Below are positions 57,677-64,000 of a DNA stretch of 64,000 bases, piece after piece. The translations under genes and the position numbers were made by a program. Origin of the DNA: an uncultured Bifidobacterium sp. (GTDB lineage Bacteria > Actinomycetota > Actinomycetes > Actinomycetales > Bifidobacteriaceae); the NCBI RefSeq assembly GCF_959020145.1, contig NZ_CAUEQY010000008.1, forward strand, positions 1 to 64,000. The letters run 5' to 3'. Within the stretch, counting starts at the first letter, position 1, and each line of letters starts with the position of its first letter. The notes beneath the pieces are model-generated. The model searched no databases. It saw only the letters and a list, made by a program, of their open reading frames with translations, and was not told the DNA's origin.

Positions 57677-59089
57677 ATGTCCGATACCACAATGGATCCC
57701 AAGGCAATCGCCCAAGCGGTCGCTGTCACAGTGTCCGACGAGGACGGTCAGGTCGGCGACTTCGTGGAAGCCATCGACCTGGGAGACAACGTCACCGATT
57801 TCCGCTTCGAATCCCGAGTACGCGGCTACGAAGGCTGGCAATGGTCGGTCACGTTATACCATGATGTCGAACTGGACCATTGGACGGTCAACGAATCATC
57901 CCTGGTCCCGACAGACAAGGCCCTGCGTCCGCCAAAATGGATTCCTTGGAAGGACCGTCTCGAGCCGGGCGATTTGGCGGTGACCGATTCAATCGGCACC
58001 GATCCCGATGACCCCCGCATGGAAGAGGGCTTCCGCAAGACGCAGGATGCCGAAACATCGGACGATACGGAAGACAAACCGTCAGTCGCGGATGAAACCG
58101 TACAGGAACCGGCGATGGATGGAAACGCTTCGGATGAGTCTGAGAAGACGGACGTTTCGGAGGATTCCGAACAGCCTGTGACGTCCGAAGAGGATGTCGA
58201 AGAGGCGGTCGAGGAATTCGACCTGTCCCGCAGGCACGTGTTGACTCCGCTTGGCCGGTCGCAGACCGCAAAACGTTGGTACGAAGGCCCACATGGGCCA
58301 AAATCGCTATCCACCAAGACGGCCGACGGCAATCCTTGCTCCACATGCGGATTCTTCATTCCGCTGAAGGGTGAGTTGAACCTGCTGTTCGGCGTGTGCG
58401 CCAACAAGTGGAGCCCGGATGACGGCAGAGTCGTGTCCATCGATCATGGCTGCGGAGAGCATTCCGAAATCGATCCACCGGAGCCGTCGCATCTGTGGGT
58501 GCAGTCGAAGCCGGCGTTCGACGACATGCATATCGATATCATCGCCCAGGCGCCGCGTGACGAGCGGGGCTCCGTGGAGCTGATCGAACAGCTTTCGTCC
58601 GATGACGACCATAATCCGAATGAGGATGAGGAAGGTTCGGACGCGGACATCGAAGCCAACACCATCGACGACGACGCCAGCCAAGAGGATGTGCTTGAGC
58701 ATGTGGCCTCCGACGATGCGCCTGAAGTAGAGACCACCGTCACCGTGGTCGACGAGAATAAGCCGGAAACGTCGGACGATACCGAATCGGCTGATACGGC
58801 TGAGCCGACTGAATCGGACGAGCCAGTCGAACAGACTGAACAGGTTGATTCCGTCGATTCCGTCAATTCCGCCGGGTCGGTTGAGCCGGTTGAACAGATG
58901 GATGAGACGGTAGTTGAGCCGACTGCTGAAACCACCGAGCAAACGGAAAACAAATCGATGGAAGACGAATCGGTGGAAACCGAGTCAACAGAAGCCGAAT
59001 CGGCGGAAACCGAACCGGCGGCGGCTGAAACAACGGAAAGCGAAATGACGGAAGCTGATTCGTCGGCTCAAGCCGAATCCGACAAATAA
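57677..59089 (+). CDS. DUF3027 domain protein with acidic repetitive tail
   Basis: A 470-residue protein of unknown function. The conserved DUF3027 parts are RVRGYEGWQWSVTLYHDVELD near 48, EPGDLAVTDSIGTDPDDPR near 97, and a cysteine-rich C-terminal core (NPCSTCGFFIPLKGELNLLFGVCANKWSPDDG near 218-250, then DHGCGEHSEIDPPEPS) that could bind zinc. An acidic insert separates them. From about 305 the protein is low-complexity Glu/Thr/Ser/Asp with many short repeats. No signal peptide. Link to the cold-shock gene suggests a role in RNA or stress biology, but this is inference. Confidence 0.82.
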   Translation: MSDTTMDPKAIAQAVAVTVSDEDGQVGDFVEAIDLGDNVTDFRFESRVRGYEGWQWSVTLYHDVELDHWTVNESSLVPTDKALRPPKWIPWKDRLEPGDLAVTDSIGTDPDDPRMEEGFRKTQDAETSDDTEDKPSVADETVQEPAMDGNASDESEKTDVSEDSEQPVTSEEDVEEAVEEFDLSRRHVLTPLGRSQTAKRWYEGPHGPKSLSTKTADGNPCSTCGFFIPLKGELNLLFGVCANKWSPDDGRVVSIDHGCGEHSEIDPPEPSHLWVQSKPAFDDMHIDIIAQAPRDERGSVELIEQLSSDDDHNPNEDEEGSDADIEANTIDDDASQEDVLEHVASDDAPEVETTVTVVDENKPETSDDTESADTAEPTESDEPVEQTEQVDSVDSVNSAGSVEPVEQMDETVVEPTAETTEQTENKSMEDESVETESTEAESAETEPAAAETTESEMTEADSSAQAESDK

Positions 59090-59100
59090 TCGTCATCGTA

Positions 59101-59144
59101 TATGAGAGGGCCACGTACCTGAATGTGTACGTGGCCCTCTCATA
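59101..59144 (+). terminator. Terminator of the csp-DUF3027 pair
   Basis: An 18-bp perfect stem around an 8-base loop, followed by TCTTGTTTTCTTTTTT. It may also serve the convergent gene. Confidence 0.95.
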
Positions 59145-59166
59145 TCTTGTTTTCTTTTTTATGCGG

Positions 59167-60174
59167 TCAGTGCACGACGGTGACGGTGCAGTCTGCGAAG
59201 TTGATGATTTGCTTGGAAACCGATCCAAGGAAATGCGCGTCCAGACCGGACAAGCCGCGCGAACCGACCACTAGATGACGTGCGTAGCGGGAAGCCGCGA
59301 TAAGCCCCTTCGAGGCGGGAATATGGAAAGCGTGCGATTCGATTTGGAAATCGTCGGGAATGTTCGCTGATGAAACCTGAACCGAATCGAGCAATTCATC
59401 AAGCATGCGTTCCGCCTGCGCCTGGCCGACGGAGATGGGAGCGACGGCGTTCTCATACCCTTTGACCACGCCCAAATCTTTCAGCTGCCAGCAGAACATG
59501 ACCTGCAGGGGAGCGTGATGCAGGGCCGCGAAATCGATGGCGAAACGCAAAGCGTGTTTGGAGGTCTCCGAACCATCAACGCCTACAACCACCGGACGCT
59601 GGTTCCGAGGCAGGGGAGAACCCGGCATCGTGTAGGAGACCGTTTCCTCGGTCGGCGTAAGCGCATTGGCGATGGCGTCCTGCACGGATGCCTCTTCATC
59701 ATCGAGGATACGCACCACGGTGACGGGCACCTTCGCCTCCTCTGCAAGAGAAGCGGAAAGCGATCCCAGAAACCATCGTGCCACGCGTCCAAGCGAACGA
59801 CGTCCGACGACGATCTGTTGGGCGTCCTTGCCGATTTCCAGAAGCGCTGCCGTTCCGGTGGCTTTGACGGAGGTGAGTTTGACGCGGTTCTCGTCAATCG
59901 TCATGCCTTGCGAGGCCTGGGCCACCCATTCGCGCAGCCGACGGGCGATATCATGACGCATCTGCGCCCATTGCTCCTCATCTTCCGGCTGGGATCCCAT
60001 ATCCCATGAATGGGTCCATGCGTAGACCGCATTCACCTGCTGTCCGGTCAGCGATGCTTCGCCAAGAGCCCAACGCAGGGCTGCGAAGGATTCATCGGAC
60101 CCGTCGACGCCGACGACGATGTCGCCTCGGCGGGAATCCATCACATCATTCGATTGCAGGATGGTGTCGCTCAT
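59167..60174 (-). CDS. Tandem universal stress protein
   Basis: A 335-residue protein of two UspA domains. The first spans about 16-160 (DIVVGVDGSDESFAALRWAL; ATP-loop-like VVGRRSLGRVARWFLGSLSASL) and the second about 192-334 (VVVGVDGSETSKHALRFAIDF; VVGSRGLSGLDAHFLGSVSKQI). The second keeps the G-2x-G-9x-G-S/T pattern associated with ATP binding; the first is also close. The ATG at 60174 follows AAGGAGG. It is divergent from clpC with about 140 bases between starts, so both may share a stress-controlled region. Confidence 0.93.
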   Translation of the reverse strand: MSDTILQSNDVMDSRRGDIVVGVDGSDESFAALRWALGEASLTGQQVNAVYAWTHSWDMGSQPEDEEQWAQMRHDIARRLREWVAQASQGMTIDENRVKLTSVKATGTAALLEIGKDAQQIVVGRRSLGRVARWFLGSLSASLAEEAKVPVTVVRILDDEEASVQDAIANALTPTEETVSYTMPGSPLPRNQRPVVVGVDGSETSKHALRFAIDFAALHHAPLQVMFCWQLKDLGVVKGYENAVAPISVGQAQAERMLDELLDSVQVSSANIPDDFQIESHAFHIPASKGLIAASRYARHLVVGSRGLSGLDAHFLGSVSKQIINFADCTVTVVH

Positions 60175-60313
60175 TTGGTGACCTCCTTGGTCGTTGCCAT
60201 AAGTCAAGCATATCCGTTCCTTTGCGTCCATAGCGCAATTTACGCGCCGGCGGAATAAACGTCACCGCGAATCGGTAGAGTGTTGAAGGACTAACAAGAG
60301 TGGAAGGACAAGC

Positions 60314-62908
60314 ATGTTCGAACGGTTTACCGACCGTGCGCGACGCGTGATTGTGTTGGCGCAGGAAGAAGCTCGGACCCTCCAGCACAACTACATCGGC
60401 ACCGAGCATCTGCTGCTGGGCCTGATTCGTGAGGGTGAAGGCGTTGCCGCCAAGGCATTGGCCTCGAAGGGCGTGACCTTGGACGACACCCGCAAGCAGG
60501 TCGAAGAGATGATCGGCAAGGGAAATGCGTCGCCGAACGGCCACATTCCCTTCACCCCGCATGCCAGGCAGGTGTTGGAGCTGTCGCTACGTGAGGCGTT
60601 GCAGCTGGGGCACAGCTATATCGGCACCGAGCATATCCTGCTCGGTCTGATTCATGAGGGCGAAGGCGTCGGCACACAGGTGCTGATCAAGATGGATGTC
60701 AACCTTGGCGAGCTGCGTAGCGCCACCATCGATCTGATCCGAGGCAATTCCAGCGACGGCAAGAACGATGGCAAGGGCGAACTCGCCAATGCCGGTGGCG
60801 TGCAGGACCGTCGCAATCAGACCGGTTCCGCGATTCTCGACCAGTTCGGCCGCAACCTTACGGCCGAGGCTGCCGCTGGGAAGCTCGATCCGGTGATCGG
60901 ACGATCCAACGAGATCGAGCGTGTGATGGTGGTGTTGAGCCGCCGCACCAAGAACAACCCGGTGCTGATCGGCGAGCCTGGCGTAGGCAAGACCGCGGTG
61001 GTCGAAGGACTCGCGCAGAAGATCAACGCCGGTGATGTGCCGGAAACGCTGAAAGGCAAGCAGGTCTACTCCTTGGACCTCGGTTCCATGGTTGCTGGTT
61101 CCCGCTACCGTGGCGATTTCGAGGAACGCTTGAAGAAGGTTTTGAAGGAGATCAAGACCCGCGGCGACATCGTGCTGTTCATCGATGAGATTCACACCAT
61201 CGTGGGCGCAGGCTCCGCGGATGGCGCCTTGGGCGCTTCCGATATGTTGAAGCCGATGCTGGCCCGTGGCGAACTGCAGACCATCGGCGCGACCACCACC
61301 GACGAGTACCGCAAGTACATCGAGAAGGATGCCGCGCTGGAACGTCGTTTCCAGCCGATCCAGGTGCACGAGCCGACCATCGCCGAGACCATTGAGATTC
61401 TGAAGGGCTTGCGTGAGCGTTACGAGAACCACCATCATGTGACGATCACCGATGGTGCGCTGCAGGCCGCGGCGGAACTTTCCAGCCGCTACATTCAGGA
61501 CCGCCACCTGCCCGACAAGGCCATCGATCTGATCGATGAGGCCGGCGCCCGACTGCGTATCCGCAGGCTCACCGCTCCGCCGGAGCTCAAGGAATTGGAC
61601 GCCAAGGCTGCCAAGCTGGCCGAGGAGAAGGACCAGGCCATCAAGGACCAGGACTTTGAGAAGGCCGCCGAGCTGCGTGACAAGCAGGAGAAGATCGAGT
61701 CCGAGCGCAAGGAGAAGGAATCCGCTTGGCGTGAGGGCGAGTCCGATGTGAAGATGGTGGTGGATGAGGACGTCATCGCTGAGGTGATTTCCCAGACCAC
61801 CGGCATTCCGGTGTTCAAGCTCACCCAGGCCGAGTCCAAGAAGCTCATGGGCATGGAGAGCGAACTGCACAAGCGCATCATCGGTCAGGATGAGGCTGTG
61901 TCCGCATTGAGCCGTTCCATCCGTCGCGCACGCGTCGGATTGAAGGATCCGAAGCGTCCGGCTGGCTCGTTCATCTTCGCTGGCCCGACCGGCGTTGGTA
62001 AGACCGAGCTGGCCAAGGCTCTCGCCGAATTCCTGTTCGACGATGAGGATGCGCTGATCCGCGTGGACATGTCGGAATTCTCCGAAAAGTACGCCGCGTC
62101 GCGCCTGTTCGGTGCGCCTCCGGGATACGTCGGCTACGAAGAAGGCGGCGAACTTACCGAAAAGGTGCGTCGCAAGCCGTTCTCCGTGGTGTTGTTCGAC
62201 GAAATCGAAAAAGCCCATCCGGACATCTTCAACACGCTGTTGCAGGTGCTGGACGATGGCCATCTGACCGACGGCCAGGGACGCAAGGTGGACTTCAAGA
62301 ACACCATCATCATCCTGACCACCAACCTCGGCACTCGTGACATCGCCAAGGCCGCCAACACCGGTTTCAACCTGGGCACGAACACCGAATCGAGCTACCA
62401 GCGCATGAAGGAACAGGTCTCCGCCGAACTCAAGCAGCAGTTCCGTCCGGAGTTCCTGAACCGTCTGGATGACATCATCGTGTTCAAGCAGCTCACCGAA
62501 CCGCAGGTGCGCCAGATCGTCGACTTGGATGTCAAGCAGCTCAACGACCGTCTGTTCGACCGTCACATGTCGCTCGAACTGACCGACGCGGCCAAGGATC
62601 TGCTCGCACAGAAGGGCTTCGACCCGCTGCTGGGCGCCCGTCCGCTGCGTCGCGTGATCCAGCGCGACATCGAGGACGCCATTTCGGAGAAGATCCTGAT
62701 GGGCGACCTCGAAGATGGCCAGCGCGTGAAGGTGGACGCCGAAGGCGAAGGCATTCTGGGTGAGTTCACGTTCACCGGCGAGGCCTTCGAAGAGCCGAAC
62801 CAGAAGGATAATCCGGCGGAGGCGACCGAAACGGCCGCTGAAACCGATGCCGCCACTGAACCGACGGCATCGACGGAACCGGCTGATTCCGCGCAGTCGC
62901 AGAACTGA
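60314..62908 (+). CDS. clpC: ATP-dependent Clp protease ATP-binding subunit ClpC
   Basis: ClpC is a Hsp100 unfoldase that feeds ClpP. The 864-residue protein has the double Clp-N repeat (RVIVLAQEEARTLQHNYIGTEHLLLGL near 12; VLELSLREALQLGHSYIGTEHILLGLIHE near 88), AAA module 1 with Walker A GEPGVGKTA near 223, the middle UVR-type coiled coil (EKDQAIKDQDFEKAAELRDKQEK near 443), AAA module 2 with GPTGVGKTE near 560, and a ClpP-binding loop near 685. The last ~45 residues are Glu/Thr/Ala-rich and variable. I looked for an HspR inverted repeat upstream and did not find a clear one. Confidence 0.98.
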   Translation: MFERFTDRARRVIVLAQEEARTLQHNYIGTEHLLLGLIREGEGVAAKALASKGVTLDDTRKQVEEMIGKGNASPNGHIPFTPHARQVLELSLREALQLGHSYIGTEHILLGLIHEGEGVGTQVLIKMDVNLGELRSATIDLIRGNSSDGKNDGKGELANAGGVQDRRNQTGSAILDQFGRNLTAEAAAGKLDPVIGRSNEIERVMVVLSRRTKNNPVLIGEPGVGKTAVVEGLAQKINAGDVPETLKGKQVYSLDLGSMVAGSRYRGDFEERLKKVLKEIKTRGDIVLFIDEIHTIVGAGSADGALGASDMLKPMLARGELQTIGATTTDEYRKYIEKDAALERRFQPIQVHEPTIAETIEILKGLRERYENHHHVTITDGALQAAAELSSRYIQDRHLPDKAIDLIDEAGARLRIRRLTAPPELKELDAKAAKLAEEKDQAIKDQDFEKAAELRDKQEKIESERKEKESAWREGESDVKMVVDEDVIAEVISQTTGIPVFKLTQAESKKLMGMESELHKRIIGQDEAVSALSRSIRRARVGLKDPKRPAGSFIFAGPTGVGKTELAKALAEFLFDDEDALIRVDMSEFSEKYAASRLFGAPPGYVGYEEGGELTEKVRRKPFSVVLFDEIEKAHPDIFNTLLQVLDDGHLTDGQGRKVDFKNTIIILTTNLGTRDIAKAANTGFNLGTNTESSYQRMKEQVSAELKQQFRPEFLNRLDDIIVFKQLTEPQVRQIVDLDVKQLNDRLFDRHMSLELTDAAKDLLAQKGFDPLLGARPLRRVIQRDIEDAISEKILMGDLEDGQRVKVDAEGEGILGEFTFTGEAFEEPNQKDNPAEATETAAETDAATEPTASTEPADSAQSQN

Positions 62909-62915
62909 TTTCCAA

Positions 62916-62943
62916 CGTTGCCGGGGTAAGAACCCCGGCAACG
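62916..62943 (+). terminator. Hairpin directly after clpC
   Basis: A 12-bp perfect stem CGTTGCCGGGGT/ACCCCGGCAACG with loop AAGA, no T-run. Confidence 0.6.
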
Positions 62944-62950
62944 CGTATGC

Positions 62951-63004
62951 AAAAAGACCGGTGGGTTTCATGATGGAATGTCATGAAACCCACCGGTCTT
63001 TTTT
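62951..63004. terminator. Bidirectional terminator between clpC and the DUF349 gene
   Basis: A long perfect stem: AAAAAGACCGGTGGGTTTC(ATGA) at 62951-62973 pairs with its complement at 62981-63003, then continues in T. It gives A- and T-runs on both strands. Confidence 0.95.
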
Positions 63005-63017
63005 ACATATGCCTATT

Positions 63018-63080
63018 CGTCCAGCTATCCATCAGCTGGACGGTTGTGGTTCCGCCCGCTTCCAAGCGGAACCACAACCG
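63018..63080. repeat. Two further stem-loops downstream of the DUF349 gene
   Basis: CGTCCAGCT/AGCTGGACG (63018-63042) and a 15-bp perfect stem, 63041-63055 with 63066-63080. They are packed directly next to the preceding terminator, giving four hairpins in about 165 bases. Confidence 0.8.
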
Positions 63081-63101
63081 TATCGCTCTATGGGAGCGTC
63101 A

Positions 63102-64000
63102 TTACTTGATGGCGTTCAGCCACTGCTCCTTGGTGGCCTTCTCCGCCTCAAGCTTGGCCTTCTTCTTCGGATCGGACTCAGCGGCGATCTGGGCGTCAAG
63201 TTCGGCGAGCTGTGCGTTGAGCTGCTCCTCGAAGGAGGACTTACGGGCGTCGGCTTCCGGATCGGACTGCTTCCAGGCGGCATCCTCAACAGCCTTGATC
63301 TGCTTGTCGACAGCATCAAGACGGCTTTCGATGCGGTGCATGTCATCGCGCGGAACGTAGCCGATCTGGTCCCATTCCTCCTGAATGGCGGCCAATGCCT
63401 GGCGAGCCTGCTTGGCGGCCTTCTCATCCTTGACCGGCACCAAAGCCTCAGCCTTGGTCAGCAGTTCTTCCTTCTTGGCGAGATTTTCCTTTTCGGACGA
63501 GCTAATCTGCTCGCGATCGGCCTGACGGGCGTTGAAGAACGTGTCTGCCGCAGCACGGAAACGTGCCCACAGCGCGTCATCATCACGACGGCCCGCACGA
63601 CCGGCCTTCTTCCAACGATCCATCAGCTCGTTGAACTTGCGGGAGGTTTCCACCCAAGCGGTGGAATCCTTGATCTCCTCGGCTTCGGCGATGATGGCCT
63701 CCTTCGCGGCCTTGGCGTTGCTGCGCTCCTCATCGCGGCCCTGGGCCCACTTGCGGCGGGCGCTGTTGAACGTAGTGCGGGCGGAGGAGAAACGGGACCA
63801 CAGGGCGTCGGCGTCGGCCTTGTCGAGACGGACGCTATTGTGCTGGTGATCCTGCCACTGCTGGAACAGCGAACGGAACTTGTCCGCGGTGGAACGCCAG
63901 TTGGTGTTGTCGCCCAGGGAATTGGCCAGAGCCTCGGCCTTCTCCACAATCGCGGTACGTTCGGCCAGCGCCTTGGCGACGGCGGCCTTGTGGGCCTCGC
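63102..64000 (-). CDS. DUF349 repeat protein (5' part outside window)
   Basis: About 300 codons of the C-terminal part of a long, charged, helical protein. DUF349 repeats are recognisable by a recurring WKxAGRAGRRDDDALWARFRAA-type pattern: near positions 63750-63850 (LDKADADALWSRFSSARTTF), 63530-63620 (AGRRDDDALWARFRAAADTF) and 63300-63380 (QEEWDQIGYVPRDDMHRIES). The C-terminus is Lys/Glu/Ala-rich coiled coil. The family's function is not known; relatives are stress-related. The reading frame is open to the right edge, so the start is not visible. A strong bidirectional terminator lies downstream. Confidence 0.88.
   Translation of the reverse strand, partial: EAHKAAVAKALAERTAIVEKAEALANSLGDNTNWRSTADKFRSLFQQWQDHQHNSVRLDKADADALWSRFSSARTTFNSARRKWAQGRDEERSNAKAAKEAIIAEAEEIKDSTAWVETSRKFNELMDRWKKAGRAGRRDDDALWARFRAAADTFFNARQADREQISSSEKENLAKKEELLTKAEALVPVKDEKAAKQARQALAAIQEEWDQIGYVPRDDMHRIESRLDAVDKQIKAVEDAAWKQSDPEADARKSSFEEQLNAQLAELDAQIAAESDPKKKAKLEAEKATKEQWLNAIK

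Noticed and set aside
60175..60313. HspR (HAIR) operator before clpC
   Set aside because: No CTTGAGT-N7-ACTCAAG or close variant is visible.
60587..62971. 794-codon open frame antisense to clpC
   Set aside because: Same explanation: codon-bias shadow.

Overview
The window is a high-GC actinobacterial chromosome segment, most likely from a Bifidobacterium. The evidence is a str operon (rpsL-rpsG-fusA) followed by tuf, a large clade-II type PurL, formate-dependent PurT, two CIRCE operators in front of a lone groL, an actinobacterial helicase-dead PriA, DUF3027 beside a cold-shock gene, and a pupylation cluster with no 20S proteasome genes. No rRNA, insertion sequence, prophage or CRISPR array was seen. 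One tRNA (His) is present. It reads as core chromosome, densely coding.

Layout. 1-5.4 kb: purine genes purT-purC-purL on the minus strand. 5.4-9.2 kb: a glycosyltransferase, threonine aldolase, tRNA-His and a BASS-family transporter. 9.2-14.4 kb: a 735-base non-coding region holding a candidate structured RNA, then rpsL-rpsG-fusA and tuf. 14.5-21.8 kb: efp-nusB-carA-carB-pyrF homologue-gmk. 21.9-30.6 kb: ilvD, rpoZ, metK, priA, a HAD phosphatase, fmt and serB. 30.7-36.6 kb: the pupylation cluster (ARC/Mpa ATPase, Dop, a degenerate inositol-monophosphatase-like protein, Pup, PafA). 36.7-42.4 kb: an unassigned barrel-like protein with a small helical partner, HU, a fused membrane protein with a pseudokinase-like segment, and purB. 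42.5-49.7 kb: a minus-strand run moxR-DUF58-membrane protein-VWA-VWA-coiled-coil membrane protein, followed by a WXG-like protein and a serine hydrolase. 49.7-57.1 kb: ung, a LytR_C protein, groL, a WXG100 protein, and a TPM protein-response regulator-histidine kinase operon. 57.3-64 kb: a csp-DUF3027 pair, a tandem universal stress protein, clpC, and the 3' part of a DUF349 gene.

How they work together. Many genes serve nucleotide synthesis (purT, purC, purL, purB, carA, carB, gmk) and translation (rpsL, rpsG, fusA, tuf, efp, fmt, tRNA-His). Protein quality control is represented by groL, clpC and pupylation. The MoxR/VWA run and two WXG-type proteins suggest envelope or secretion functions.

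The most notable points are: a carB-linked orotidine-phosphate decarboxylase homologue that has lost the catalytic Lys and second Asp of the DxKxxD motif; a pupylation locus without a proteasome, whose Pup ends in Glu and whose ATPase lacks a proteasome-docking tail; a metal-site-degenerate IMPase relative between dop and pup; the MoxR/VWA-WXG-hydrolase run; and an unexplained structured region upstream of rpsL.
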